A DNA stretch of 64,000 bases. It comes from Candidatus Chloroploca asiatica (GTDB lineage Bacteria > Chloroflexota > Chloroflexia > Chloroflexales > Chloroflexaceae). Positions 8,639-18,307 of this stretch are shown here, one piece after another; position 1 is the stretch's first letter, and the number at the start of each line of letters is the position of its first letter. The notes under the pieces are model-generated. The model searched no databases and had not been told where the DNA came from. It saw only the letters and a program-made list of their open reading frames with translations. The position numbers and the translations under genes were made by a program. Location of the stretch: assembly GCF_002532075.1 (NCBI RefSeq), contig NZ_LYXE01000127.1, positions 62,001 to 126,000 on the forward strand, written 5' to 3'.

Positions 8639-9397
8639 ATGCCAGGGTATCCTGAAACGATTGCTGACCGTGTTGCGCTTGTGCGTGACCGCATAGAGCG
8701 TGCCGCCCGCCACGCCGGACGTGATTCGGCGTCGGTGACGCTTGTGGCGGTGACCAAGACGCATCCACCTGTGTTGATTGAGGAAGTGGTTGCGGCGGGC
8801 GTGGTTGACCTTGGTGAAAATCGTGTGCAGGAGGCGGCCACGAAAGTCGAAACCTTCCGTCAAACTGGGCACGCTGTGCGCTGGCACCTGATTGGCCATT
8901 TGCAGCGGAACAAAGCTCGGGTCGCGGTTGGTCTCTTTGATATTGTCCATTCGGTTGATAGCCTGCGCCTCGCCGAGGCCCTGGATCGACAGGTGCGGGA
9001 AGCCGTTCTGTCTGCAGAGCGTGCTCCAGACTCACGTTTGCCGATCTTGTTGCAGATCAATGTGAGTGGTGAGGCCAGCAAAGAGGGTTTTGCCTTACTG
9101 GGTGGATGTGCCAACAAGTCAGGGATGGAGGCCTTGCTGGGTGCGATCGAGCGCATGGTTGCCTTGCCAGGGCTCGAAGTACGTGGCCTGATGACGATTG
9201 CCCCGCTGGTTGACGATCCAGAACTGGCGCGCCCCACCTTTCGTATGCTCCGCGAACTGCGCGACGAACTTGCTCGTCAGGTGCCCACCGTTCACTGGAA
9301 CGAACTCTCGATGGGGATGACGGATGACTTTGAGGTTGCCATCAGTGAAGGAGCCACGCTGGTGCGGGTCGGGCGGGCCCTGTTTGGCGAGCGTTAA
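8639..9397 (+). CDS. yggS: YggS/PLPBP family pyridoxal-phosphate homeostasis protein
   Basis: This 252-aa PLP-binding protein adopts the alanine racemase barrel without the second domain and buffers free PLP and amino/keto acid pools. The PLP lysine lies in VTLVAVTKTHP, and the motifs LGENRVQEA, WHLIGHLQRNK, INVSGEASKEGF, GLMTI and LSMGMTDDFEVAI are all present. It is a complete typical member. In many bacteria yggS precedes yggT; here yggT lies about 46 kb away. Confidence 0.95.
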   Translation: MPGYPETIADRVALVRDRIERAARHAGRDSASVTLVAVTKTHPPVLIEEVVAAGVVDLGENRVQEAATKVETFRQTGHAVRWHLIGHLQRNKARVAVGLFDIVHSVDSLRLAEALDRQVREAVLSAERAPDSRLPILLQINVSGEASKEGFALLGGCANKSGMEALLGAIERMVALPGLEVRGLMTIAPLVDDPELARPTFRMLRELRDELARQVPTVHWNELSMGMTDDFEVAISEGATLVRVGRALFGER

Positions 9398-9501
9398 CGA
9401 AAGGTGCTAACGCACGTGTTCACGCTTGTGTTGACACTGACCAGGTATGCTGGGTTTCAGGAACCGCATACAATCAAGTGAAAAGACAAAGGAAACCAAA
9501 C

Positions 9502-10053
9502 ATGACCTGGACAATTGATGCTGGCCATTCGCACATTCAGTTTAGCGCTCGCCATATGATGATCGCGAAGGTGCGTGGGCGTTTCCAGACCTTTACGGGC
9601 AAGGTTGAGTTTGATGAGCAGAACCCGGCCAATTCGTCGGTGAGCGTCGAGATCGAGGTCGCCAGTATTGATACGCGTGACGAGAAGCGCGATGGGCATT
9701 TGACCTCGCCTGACTTTCTTGATGCGGCCAATTATCCCTCCATGACCTTTGTGAGCAAGCGAATTGAGATGGTGGACGGGATGCACGGCAAGATCATTGG
9801 TGACTTGACCATGCGTGGTGTTACCCGCGAGGTGACGCTCGAAACCGAATACAATGGTCAGGCGAAGTCGCCCTGGGGGACGACGAGCGCTGGTTTCACG
9901 GCAAGCACGAAGATCAACCGCAAAGACTGGGGCCTCAACTGGAACGTCGCGCTTGAGACCGGTGGTGTGCTGGTGGGTGAAGAGATCACGATTGAGATTG
10001 AGCTCGAAATGGTCAAGATGGTCCCCGAAGAAGCCGCAGGCGTGGCTGCGTAA
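9502..10053 (+). CDS. YceI family polyisoprenoid-binding-like protein
   Basis: This 183-aa protein is a YceI/lipocalin-like beta barrel, a family that binds polyisoprenoid chains. It opens with MTWTIDAGHSHIQFSARHMM and shows the family motifs VDEQN-like VEFDEQNPANSSVSVEIE, DKRDGHLTSPDFLDAANYP and GDLTMRGVTREVTL. No signal peptide is visible, so it is probably cytoplasmic. The ATG at 9502 has AAAGGA 8 nt upstream; an upstream GTG at 9478 is less likely. A possible role in isoprenoid or quinone handling is inferred only from the family. Confidence 0.9.
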   Translation: MTWTIDAGHSHIQFSARHMMIAKVRGRFQTFTGKVEFDEQNPANSSVSVEIEVASIDTRDEKRDGHLTSPDFLDAANYPSMTFVSKRIEMVDGMHGKIIGDLTMRGVTREVTLETEYNGQAKSPWGTTSAGFTASTKINRKDWGLNWNVALETGGVLVGEEITIEIELEMVKMVPEEAAGVAA

Positions 10054-10100
10054 GCCTCAATGATGCTATAGCAACCCAACGGGTTTATAAAGCATGTGAG

Positions 10101-10142
10101 TGGCTGCTCGTGGCATATCCGCGAGCAGCCATTTGGCTCTTT
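10101..10142 (+). terminator. Hairpin terminator after yceI
   Basis: A 10-bp perfect stem (10101-10110 with 10122-10131) has an 11-nt loop and a T-rich tail. It lies 48 nt after the yceI stop. Confidence 0.7.
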
Positions 10143-10344
10143 ATAAATGATTCAGAACTACGATGTGAAGGCTTGTGAGTTTTACCCGTACTCGCAGTGC
10201 CTTACAGCCGGGCGGCGTTAAATGACAATTCTTCCACACGCAAGGTTTGTCGTTGTCACCCAAGCTTCAGCTTTTTCGTTTACAATAGAAAGGATTTCTT
10301 GAACAATACTGGGGATTTCCCACAGATTAGGACCAGTCCAGTAT
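10143..10344. other. Intergenic region before the polysaccharide locus
   Basis: These 202 nt hold no gene. A TACAAT at 10281-10286 could be a -10 box for the long downstream operon, but its -35 box is not convincing. No clear ribosome site precedes the ATG at 10345. Confidence 0.4.
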
Positions 10345-12414
10345 ATGAAAGTTACGTCATTTGATGTTTTTGATACGCTGCTGACCAGAGTTACCGGCCA
10401 ACCAAGCGCAATCTTTCTCTTCCTGGGACGTCAGTTAGCCCATGAGGGGGCTTTGCCGTGTTCGCCCGAGGTTTTTGCCCGTCTGCGCTCAGAGGCTGAA
10501 CAGCGTGCTTTCGAAAATGCCGGTGGACTTGACTCACATGTAAATCTTGCGCGAATTTATGAAGAACTCGGCGTTATTCTCGGCCTCGATGCATCACAGC
10601 GTCAGATGATGATGAAGGCTGAATTGGAGATGGAAAGGCGCTTTCTTCGCCCGCTTCCAGCGATGGCTGAACGACTGGCTCGTCTGCGTGCAACCGGGCA
10701 ACGGGTCGTCTTTACCTCTGATATGTACCTTTCAGCTCAGACCATTCTTGAATGGCTTGTCGCACACGACCTTGCCACGCCAGATGATACATGCTATGTC
10801 TCGAGCGAGTACGGCGCATCAAAGGTTTCTGGAGCTTTGTTTGATCTGCTCGTGCAACGTGAAGGCGTTGCGCCAAAAGAGGTGCTCCATATTGGCAACA
10901 ATGCGCGTGCTGATTTTCGCGGGGCAAAAATGGCAGGCCTGCGGGCTGAGCTTGTGACCGACGGCAATCTGAATCGCTATGAAGATGCGCTGAGTGCTTT
11001 TACGTATGCGACTGACGGTCTGGCGTCACTTTTGGCAGGTGCTTCACGGCTGACACGTTTAGCGGTTCCCGTAGCTAATGCGCATCAACGAGCCTTGCGT
11101 GATGTCAGTGCTGGGGTAGCGGCGCCTCTGCTTGTGGGTTTTACCCTCTGGGTCTTGTCTGAAGCACAGCGTCTGGGTTTGCGCCGACTCTATTTTGCGG
11201 CACGTGATGGGCAGTTGGTGCTCGAACTAGCGAAGCGCCTTGCCCCTAAACTCGGTCTGGACATTGATCTCTGTTATTTGTATAGTAGTCGCCAGGCGTG
11301 GTGTCTTCCCGCGATCACTGCTGACGAACAGCGGTTACTGCAACGGATGTTTAGTACGTATGAATTGAAGTCACTTGAGGTTTTATCAGTCGAAGGTATT
11401 CTGCATCGCGTGAATCTTCGACCAGAGGAAATAGCTGCCCGCCTGGGCGCTTTGCAATTGCACCCAGATGATTGGCAACGCAATCTAACTGTGGCCGAGC
11501 GCCTCGCTGTCCAGAAAGCCTTGTTCAACGATCCTTTGATCAATGCTTTGATTGTCGAACGGGCTGCTGAAGCACGGGCTTTGATGCTCACATATTTGCA
11601 GCAGGAGGGGATGCTGGATGGGACGCCGTTTGCGCTGGTTGATCTTGGCACCGGTGGCACTCTTCATAGTGCCCTTGAGATTGTCCTCGCAACGGTTGGT
11701 GTTGCTCCCTTGACAAGTTTCTATCTTGGGTTTACAAATGAGCCAACGAGCCATACTGGTACGCTCTTACCCTATTTCTTTGCTCACCATACGGGGATGG
11801 GCTTCCCTCATGTCATGGGATTAGTGCAAATCGTTGAGATGATCTGCACGGCTGATCATGGCACGGTATTGGGTTTTCAGCACGATGGTGAGCGGGTGGT
11901 GCCAAACTTGCAGGCGCAATTTAATACGGCAGCCTATGCCTGGGGCTATGCGTTTGTGCGCGAAACGATCTGTCATTTTGCTGAGGTGCTTGAACTCAGC
12001 CCTGATCTGGTCAATGTACGGGTTGATTTGCGCCCCCCGTCAATTGAGGTCATCAGGCACTTTTGGCGTTCGCCTACCCATGAAGAGGCGTTCGCCTGGG
12101 GCGCGTTTCCTTTTGATGATGGCTGGGGCAAGGAAGTCTTTTTCTCTTCTCTGGCACGGCCCTATCAATGGTCAGATCTGCCACGGATTATCCGTACTGG
12201 GCATATGGCGCATCCTCGCCACAATTGGCAGCGTGGTTCACTGTTGCTTACTCGTTCTAGGGGGCTGCGAAACCTTCTCCGAGCTTTATTGACCTTCCAC
12301 GATACGATCAAGTCGTCGCGAACCAAGCGTGGCCTCCGCTTGCTACGGCGTTGGGTTCAGCGCTTGATCCGTATACCTCAGGGGATTATGCCCGTTGAGC
12401 ATCCCAGGAGTTAG
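10345..12414 (+). CDS. HAD-superfamily hydrolase-like protein (COG5610 type), polysaccharide-locus associated
   Basis: This 689-aa protein begins with a HAD phosphatase-like domain. The nucleophile motif is FDVFDTLLTR at residues 6-15, FTSDMYLS follows near residue 130, and HIGNNARADFRGAK is the acidic motif, with Asn where Asp is more usual. The remaining ~450 residues form a large C-terminal region with no motif I know. Proteins of this build (COG5610) are regularly found in surface-polysaccharide clusters next to glycosyltransferases; their reaction is not established. It heads the 18-kb locus and is followed 11 nt later by a GT4 gene. Confidence 0.75.
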   Translation: MKVTSFDVFDTLLTRVTGQPSAIFLFLGRQLAHEGALPCSPEVFARLRSEAEQRAFENAGGLDSHVNLARIYEELGVILGLDASQRQMMMKAELEMERRFLRPLPAMAERLARLRATGQRVVFTSDMYLSAQTILEWLVAHDLATPDDTCYVSSEYGASKVSGALFDLLVQREGVAPKEVLHIGNNARADFRGAKMAGLRAELVTDGNLNRYEDALSAFTYATDGLASLLAGASRLTRLAVPVANAHQRALRDVSAGVAAPLLVGFTLWVLSEAQRLGLRRLYFAARDGQLVLELAKRLAPKLGLDIDLCYLYSSRQAWCLPAITADEQRLLQRMFSTYELKSLEVLSVEGILHRVNLRPEEIAARLGALQLHPDDWQRNLTVAERLAVQKALFNDPLINALIVERAAEARALMLTYLQQEGMLDGTPFALVDLGTGGTLHSALEIVLATVGVAPLTSFYLGFTNEPTSHTGTLLPYFFAHHTGMGFPHVMGLVQIVEMICTADHGTVLGFQHDGERVVPNLQAQFNTAAYAWGYAFVRETICHFAEVLELSPDLVNVRVDLRPPSIEVIRHFWRSPTHEEAFAWGAFPFDDGWGKEVFFSSLARPYQWSDLPRIIRTGHMAHPRHNWQRGSLLLTRSRGLRNLLRALLTFHDTIKSSRTKRGLRLLRRWVQRLIRIPQGIMPVEHPRS

Positions 12415-12425
12415 GGAAAGCCTGT

Positions 12426-13655
12426 ATGAAGACCCTCTTAGTCGCTCCCTTTACCCCCTTCCCGCTCGTCTTTGGTGGTGCCATTCGGGTGCATTATCTG
12501 ATGAAAATGCTGGCCTCCTTTTCTGAGGTCACCTTGCTCGCCTATCGTTCCTGGGCGGATGTCGATGCGGAAGCGGTGCAAGACTACCTTGAGACGATTT
12601 GTCACCGCGTGATGCTCGTTGATGGCAAGCCGACGGTGACCAATGTTGACCGGGTGCGTTCGGTGTTTCGCATGCGGTCTTTTCAATACGATGTACACTA
12701 CAGCCAGCATTTTCAATTGATCATTGATGATCTGCTCGCTGCCGAGCAATTCGATGTCATTGTGGTCGAAATGACCCAGATGGGCTATTTTCGTTACCAC
12801 CAGCCAGGGGCTTTGCGTGTCCTTGATATGCAGAATATCGAGTATGAGTTGTTGTTCCGTCGGGCCGAGATGGTTGCGCATCCTCTGAAACGGGCGGCCT
12901 TCTGGCTCGAAGCCCAGAAGTGTTACCGCGATGAAATCGCGATCTGTCGTTCGTATGATCTGATCTTTACCCCTTCTGATCGTGAACGTCTCATTCTGCA
13001 ACGCTTCAAGCAGATGCCCCCCGTGGAGACGTTGCCGAATACGATTGATGTTGATTACTTTGCCTTCCATCCCCAACGCCCAATGACCAATCAAATTACC
13101 TTTATTGGGGCCACGCAAGTTGATGCCAATCGCGATGGCTTGCGCTATTTTATGACGCAGATCTTGCCCCTGATTGAACAGCACGTCCCTGATGTCCGGG
13201 TGTCAATTGTTGGCGGTGACCCGCCTCCTGAGCTTCTTGCTTTTGGGCAACGACCAAATGTCGAAGTCACTGGCTTTGTGCCAGATGTACGCACCTATAT
13301 GGCGCAAGCAACGGTCCTGGTTGTGCCGCTGCGGAGTGGTGGGGGGACGCGGTTGAAAATTCTCGAAGGCCTTGCGTTTGGCGTGCCGACGATTTCGACG
13401 TCGGTTGGCGCGGAAGGCCTGAACCTTGTTCCAGGTGAGCATCTGCTGATTGCTGATACGCCTGAGGCGTTTGCGACGCACGTGGTGCAAGCGTTGACCG
13501 ATCCCGCGTTGCAAAAGCACTTGAGTGTGGCCGGACGGAGTTTTGTCGAGGAACATTATTCGTGGCGGAACGTTGCTTTCCAGTTGCGCACCCATCTTGA
13601 ACGTGCCTTAGGATCAAGAGCGACTGTTCCTGACGTTCACTCCACTCGCGCCTAA
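12426..13655 (+). CDS. Glycosyltransferase family 4 (GT-B fold)
   Basis: This 409-aa protein has a GT-B fold. The N-terminal domain starts MKTLLVAPFTPFPLVFGGA, and the C-terminal donor-binding domain carries GGGTRLKILEGLAFGVPTIS and TSVGAEGL, a pattern typical of GT4 enzymes with a central E-x7-E-like segment. It should transfer a sugar from an NDP-sugar to a growing glycan on the cytoplasmic side of the membrane. The sugar cannot be deduced. It lies between the HAD-like gene and another GT4 in the same direction. Confidence 0.85.
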   Translation: MKTLLVAPFTPFPLVFGGAIRVHYLMKMLASFSEVTLLAYRSWADVDAEAVQDYLETICHRVMLVDGKPTVTNVDRVRSVFRMRSFQYDVHYSQHFQLIIDDLLAAEQFDVIVVEMTQMGYFRYHQPGALRVLDMQNIEYELLFRRAEMVAHPLKRAAFWLEAQKCYRDEIAICRSYDLIFTPSDRERLILQRFKQMPPVETLPNTIDVDYFAFHPQRPMTNQITFIGATQVDANRDGLRYFMTQILPLIEQHVPDVRVSIVGGDPPPELLAFGQRPNVEVTGFVPDVRTYMAQATVLVVPLRSGGGTRLKILEGLAFGVPTISTSVGAEGLNLVPGEHLLIADTPEAFATHVVQALTDPALQKHLSVAGRSFVEEHYSWRNVAFQLRTHLERALGSRATVPDVHSTRA

Positions 13656-13677
13656 CCGTTCAGGAGGAACGAACACT

Positions 13678-14784
13678 GTGTATACCATCGGGTTTGTCAT
13701 CGAACAAGTACTGGGCCATATTACCCATACACAGAATTTGCGGGCCAATGTGTGTGATGATCCTGACGTGCGCACCGAGTGGGTTCTGGTACCGTATGAG
13801 GTCACTGGCCTGGCTCGTCATCTGCCTGTGTATGCAACGAACTGGACCGTGCGCGCTGGCCTGGGGGCTCGACGTGGGCTTGCGCAGATGGTTCGTGAGG
13901 TGCGCCCTGATGTGCTCTTCTTTCATACTCAGGTTCCGGCGATGCTGGCGGTGGATTGGCTGCGCCGCTTTCCAAGCATTATCTCGCTTGATGCAACGTC
14001 CTTGCAGTATGATCGGCTCGGTGAGTTCTATGACCATCAGACGGGTTCGTTGACGAGCGAACTGTTGAAGTGGCGTCTGAGTCGGGTCTGTTTTGATCTG
14101 GCTCGCCATATTGTTGTCTGGAGTGACTGGGCCAAGCAGGGCTTGATCGATGAGTATGTTGTCCCTGCCGAGAAAATTACGGTTATTCCACCAGGGGTCA
14201 ATGTGCGCGAATGGCTCCGCCCTACCCCTCTCAAGCCCGATGGACATCAGTTGAAAATCCTGTTTGTGGGTGGCAATCTCGAACGGAAGGGCGGCCTCTT
14301 GTTACTTGAGGCGTTCCGTTCATTGCGCCATCACGGGATCGAGTTGCACCTCGTCACCCGTGATCCCGTTGCGCCTGAACCGGGTGTTTTTGTGTACCAT
14401 GATATGCAACCCAACAGTGATCGCCTCAAGGCGTTGTACCATTGCTGCGATATCTTTGCTTTGCCAACCTATGGCGATTGTCTGCCGATGGTGCTTTCCG
14501 AAGCGGGTGCGGCTGGGATGGCAACGGTTTCGACGCGGGTGGGAGCTATTCCTGAGGTGGTACGCCATGATGAGACGGGCTTGCTGGTTGAGCCTGGTGA
14601 TGGGGCCGGGTTGACGCTGGCCCTGCAACAGTTGGTGCTCAATCCCGCGTTGCGGCTGAGGCTGGCCCATGCCGCCGTCGCGCATATTCGGCAGGCCTAT
14701 GATCTGCAGGTGAATTCCCGCCGTCTCCTTGAACTGTTGAAGCATGAAGCGGCTGCGGCCCGTAGGCAAGTGAGGGTGGCATGA
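13678..14784 (+). CDS. Glycosyltransferase family 4
   Basis: This 368-aa GT-B protein has the GT4 acceptor-domain start GFVIEQVLGHITHT and the donor-site segment ALPTYGDCLPMVLSEAGAAG followed by STRVGAIPEVVRHDETGLLV. A strong AGGAGG at 13662-13667 supports the GTG start at 13678. Its stop overlaps the next start (ATGA), so translation of the next glycosyltransferase is coupled. Donor and acceptor are unknown. Confidence 0.85.
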   Translation: MYTIGFVIEQVLGHITHTQNLRANVCDDPDVRTEWVLVPYEVTGLARHLPVYATNWTVRAGLGARRGLAQMVREVRPDVLFFHTQVPAMLAVDWLRRFPSIISLDATSLQYDRLGEFYDHQTGSLTSELLKWRLSRVCFDLARHIVVWSDWAKQGLIDEYVVPAEKITVIPPGVNVREWLRPTPLKPDGHQLKILFVGGNLERKGGLLLLEAFRSLRHHGIELHLVTRDPVAPEPGVFVYHDMQPNSDRLKALYHCCDIFALPTYGDCLPMVLSEAGAAGMATVSTRVGAIPEVVRHDETGLLVEPGDGAGLTLALQQLVLNPALRLRLAHAAVAHIRQAYDLQVNSRRLLELLKHEAAAARRQVRVA

Positions 14785-15881
14785 CCAATCAAGTCCTCTT
14801 GACCGTGGCCGGAACCATTCCTGCTGATCTTGTTGACCAGATTGAACGCGGCCAGCGTCCGCGTGCTGACTATCTTGAATTGGCGCACCATTGTGGCGCT
14901 GATCTGCTTGATTATCCCCAGGCGCATCAAGAAACAGGCCTGTTTGGACGCTTCCTCGCCCGGTTGGGTGGTGCTGATCTGACGCTCGCCTGGGCCTGTT
15001 TTCGGCGTCGTCACAGCTATCAGGCGATCATCACTGATGGCGAACAGGTTGGCTTGCCCCTGGCGGCGCTGTTCAAGTTCTTGGCTTTCGGCAAACGACC
15101 GCAACATTTGATGATTACCCATGTCATTTCGGTACAAAAAAAGATGTTTTTTCTTGACGTGTTGCGGGTGCAAAGTCACATTGATCGGTTTCTGGTCTAT
15201 GCAACCCGTCAAAAACACTTCATTGAACAACGCTGGAAGCTTGCGCCCGAACGGGTTTTGTTCACTCCATTTATGGTGGATAGCCGTTTTTTTGCGCTGG
15301 AACATGTGGAACCGGCGCACCTGGCGCGCCCACAGATCTGTGCCGTGGGCCTCGAACGCCGTGATTACCCGACGTTGTTGCAGGCCGTTGATGGGTTGCC
15401 GGTCGATGTAGTGATTGCGGCAGCGAGCCCCTGGTCAAAGCGACAGGATAGCACCGCCGGTCAGCGTATTCCCGCCAATGTGACAGTGCGTCGGTTTACC
15501 CAGTACGAGTTGCGCCAACTTTATGCTGATAGCGCGTTTCTTGTGATGCCCCTTGAACCGGTTGAATTCCAGGCCGGGATCACGGCCATCCTTGAGGCGA
15601 TGGCGATGCAACGTGCCGTGATCTGCTCGCGTGTGGCTGGTCAGACCGATGCGATCCGTGATCAGGAACATGGCCTGTATGTTCCCCCTGGTGATCCGGT
15701 TGCGCTACGCCGCGCCATTGAAACATTGCTTGCGAACCCTGATCAAGCTGCTACAATGGGACGTAACGGTTATCTGCTGGTGAGGCAAGCGATGAATCTG
15801 GATCAGTATGCCGAGCGCTTGCATGGCTTTGTGCAGGCAACGCTTGTTCGTTCGGCGCATACGCCTTCTTCCTCTGCGTAG
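14781..15881 (+). CDS. Glycosyltransferase family 4-like protein
   Basis: This 366-aa protein starts inside the stop codon of the previous gene (ATGA overlap). The C-terminal half has the GT4 signature region PLEPVEFQAGITAILEAMA followed by CSRVAGQTDAIRDQEHGLYV and PPGDP. The N-terminal half is less typical, and the acceptor domain may be unusual. It works with the neighbouring GT4 proteins in glycan assembly. Confidence 0.8.
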   Translation: MTNQVLLTVAGTIPADLVDQIERGQRPRADYLELAHHCGADLLDYPQAHQETGLFGRFLARLGGADLTLAWACFRRRHSYQAIITDGEQVGLPLAALFKFLAFGKRPQHLMITHVISVQKKMFFLDVLRVQSHIDRFLVYATRQKHFIEQRWKLAPERVLFTPFMVDSRFFALEHVEPAHLARPQICAVGLERRDYPTLLQAVDGLPVDVVIAAASPWSKRQDSTAGQRIPANVTVRRFTQYELRQLYADSAFLVMPLEPVEFQAGITAILEAMAMQRAVICSRVAGQTDAIRDQEHGLYVPPGDPVALRRAIETLLANPDQAATMGRNGYLLVRQAMNLDQYAERLHGFVQATLVRSAHTPSSSA

Positions 15882-15951
15882 GAAGCAACTTCTTCCTTCA
15901 AGCCTGCGAGGAAGACCCCGGGCAGTACCTGCTCGCTAGGAGAGTCACCCA

Positions 15952-17064
15952 ATGAAGATTGCCCTGGTTGGTTGCGGTTTTGTCGCTGACTATTATCTCA
16001 AGACCTTGCCAGAACATCCTGAACTCACGTTGCTCGGGGTCTATGACCGTAATCAGGCGCGGGCCAGGACGTTTTCGGCGTACCATAAGGTGCCTACCTA
16101 TCCTTCGTTGCAGGCGCTGTTGGCTGATCGTGAGGTTGAGATGGTGTTGAACCTGACGAATCCGCGCAGTCACTATGAAGTGTCGCGGGCGTGCCTTGAG
16201 GCAGGCAAGCATGTCTATTCTGAGAAGCCACTGGCGATGACCTTGTCCGAGGCGCGCGAGTTGGTCGAGATCGCTGAACGGCGTGGGTTGCTCATTATCT
16301 CGGCACCGTGTAGCTTGCTGGGCGAGACCGCCCAGACGATCTGGAAAGCCATTCGTAAGCAGGTCATCGGTTCGGTGCGCCTGGTGTACGCAGAAATGGA
16401 TGAGGGCATGGTCTTCAAGATGCCCTACAAAAAGTGGATCAGTGCTTCTGGGGCACCCTGGCCGTATAAAGATGAGTTTGAGATTGGTACCACGCTTGAA
16501 CACGCGGGCTATGTGGCTACCTGGCTGCCGGCGTTTTTTGGCCCCGTGCAGTCCATTGCGGGGTTTTCGGCGTGCTTGGTACCCGATAAGGGCACGCCGC
16601 TGGATGTGCTTGCCCCCGATTATGCCTCAGCTTCGCTGCATTTTGCGTCAGGGGTGGTGGCCCGTTTGACCTGTAGTTTGCTGGCGCCCCACGATCACTC
16701 ACTACGGATTATTGGCGATAAAGGGGTTATGTATACCGATGATACGTGGTACTACACGTCGCCGGTCTATGTGCGCCGCTGGTTCAATCTGCGCCGCCGC
16801 CATCTCGAATGGCCGCGCCGCACTTATCCGCTGGTTGGCAAAGGTACCCGCTACAAGTATCGCGGTACCCAGCAGATGGATTTTGCGCGTGGTCCCGCTG
16901 AGCTGGCCGCAGCTGTGCGCGAGGGTCGGCCTGCACGCCTCTCGCCGCGCTATTCGTTGCATGTCAATGAACTTGTGCTGGCCGTCCAAAATGAATTACA
17001 GGGCGGTGCGACGTATAAGATGACAACGACGTTTGATCCGCTTGAACCGATGCCCTGGGCATAA
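15952..17064 (+). CDS. Gfo/Idh/MocA family oxidoreductase
   Basis: This 370-aa NAD(P)-dependent oxidoreductase has the N-terminal Rossmann motif ALVGCGFVADYY and the family lysine motif HVYSEKPLAM. The C-terminal half is the usual alpha/beta substrate domain. In polysaccharide loci such enzymes often oxidise or reduce an NDP-sugar, for example at C3, or act on inositol-like substrates. AGGAGA precedes the ATG. A second member of the family follows 39 nt downstream, so the two may act one after the other. Confidence 0.85.
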   Translation: MKIALVGCGFVADYYLKTLPEHPELTLLGVYDRNQARARTFSAYHKVPTYPSLQALLADREVEMVLNLTNPRSHYEVSRACLEAGKHVYSEKPLAMTLSEARELVEIAERRGLLIISAPCSLLGETAQTIWKAIRKQVIGSVRLVYAEMDEGMVFKMPYKKWISASGAPWPYKDEFEIGTTLEHAGYVATWLPAFFGPVQSIAGFSACLVPDKGTPLDVLAPDYASASLHFASGVVARLTCSLLAPHDHSLRIIGDKGVMYTDDTWYYTSPVYVRRWFNLRRRHLEWPRRTYPLVGKGTRYKYRGTQQMDFARGPAELAAAVREGRPARLSPRYSLHVNELVLAVQNELQGGATYKMTTTFDPLEPMPWA

Positions 17065-17103
17065 GGGGCGAGCGCTGCCGTCGTTGTAGTTGGGAGTGAG
17101 TGT

Positions 17104-18201
17104 ATGGCTAAGCAGATTCGCTGGGGAATTCTGGGAGCAGGCCGCATTGCACGTGGTTTTGCGCAAGGATTACGGATATTGCCCGAGGCTAGGCTGGTGG
17201 GGATCGCGTCGCGTACGGCCGAAACCGCTCGCCAGTTTACCCGAATGCATCCGGTTGAGCGGGTCTATGCCTCATATGAAGAGATGGTGCGCGATCCGTC
17301 GCTTGATGTGATCTATGTTGCGACACCGCACAACCGCCACGTCCACGATGTGACGCTTTGCCTTGAGCATGGCAAAGCGGTGTTGTGTGAAAAACCGTTT
17401 ACCGTCAATGCCCGCCAGGCTCGGCAGGTGATTGAACTCGCCCGTGCTCGCCGACTCTTTTGTATGGAAGCGATGTGGATGCGGTTCATTCCGCTGATCC
17501 GCCGGGTTGCCGAGCTTGCGGCCAGTGATCAACTTGGTGATCTGCGGATGCTCATGGCTGATTTCGGGGTCGCCAATGCGTATCAGCCCCAGAGCCGTTT
17601 CTACAATCCGGCCCTGGCAGGCGGCGCACTGCTCGACCGCGGTGTCTATCCGATCTCGCTGGCGCATATGCTCTTTGGCAAACCAGACGAGGTGGTGGGC
17701 TTGGCTGGCATGACGCGGGAGGGGGTTGATGAGCACTCGGCGCTGGTGCTGCGCTTTCCCAAGGGGCGTCTTGCGGTGCTTGCTTCGTCACTGAGTAGCT
17801 TTGGCTCGAATGGTGCCATGCTGTCGGGAACCCACGGCAAAATTCAGATCCATGCACCTTTCTTCTGCCCTCAGCGGATGACAATCGAGCGCTATCAGCC
17901 GGCACTCGATCCGGTTGGGAGTGATCTCACGCTCAAACATCGTCTCGTGGAGGCTGTTAAACAGAATCCGGTGCTCAAACGGGTCTACCCTGCGGTGCGC
18001 TCGCTGGTGCGCCCGCGTTCACGCGATGTAACGATGCGCATCAAGGGCAATGGCTATAACTACGAGGCCGCTGAAGTCATGCGTTGCCTCCGCCTCGGTT
18101 TGACCGAGAGTCCGTTGATGACCCTTGACGAGACCTTGCAGATTATGGAGACAATGGATACGGTCAGGGCAGCCTGGGGCCTCAAGTATCCTGGCGAGTG
18201 A
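17104..18201 (+). CDS. Gfo/Idh/MocA family oxidoreductase (dihydrodiol dehydrogenase-like)
   Basis: This 365-aa protein has the Rossmann motif WGILGAGRIARGFAQGL, then VATPHNRHVHDVTLCLE, CEKPFTVN, and AMWMRFIPLIRR. The last motif is typical of the subgroup named after trans-1,2-dihydrobenzene-1,2-diol dehydrogenase and glucose-fructose oxidoreductase. It is only distantly similar to the preceding oxidoreductase, so this is not a fresh tandem copy. It probably modifies an activated sugar used by this locus; the substrate is unknown. Confidence 0.85.
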   Translation: MAKQIRWGILGAGRIARGFAQGLRILPEARLVGIASRTAETARQFTRMHPVERVYASYEEMVRDPSLDVIYVATPHNRHVHDVTLCLEHGKAVLCEKPFTVNARQARQVIELARARRLFCMEAMWMRFIPLIRRVAELAASDQLGDLRMLMADFGVANAYQPQSRFYNPALAGGALLDRGVYPISLAHMLFGKPDEVVGLAGMTREGVDEHSALVLRFPKGRLAVLASSLSSFGSNGAMLSGTHGKIQIHAPFFCPQRMTIERYQPALDPVGSDLTLKHRLVEAVKQNPVLKRVYPAVRSLVRPRSRDVTMRIKGNGYNYEAAEVMRCLRLGLTESPLMTLDETLQIMETMDTVRAAWGLKYPGE

Positions 18202-18307
18202 TGATGGACGTAGACGTTATGCTTCGGAATTGTAGTGCATATGTGCTTTCTCTTTCAGTCAAGTGATGGCTATCTACCCGGTCACTCTTGTGGGGATGTT
18301 TCCTAAT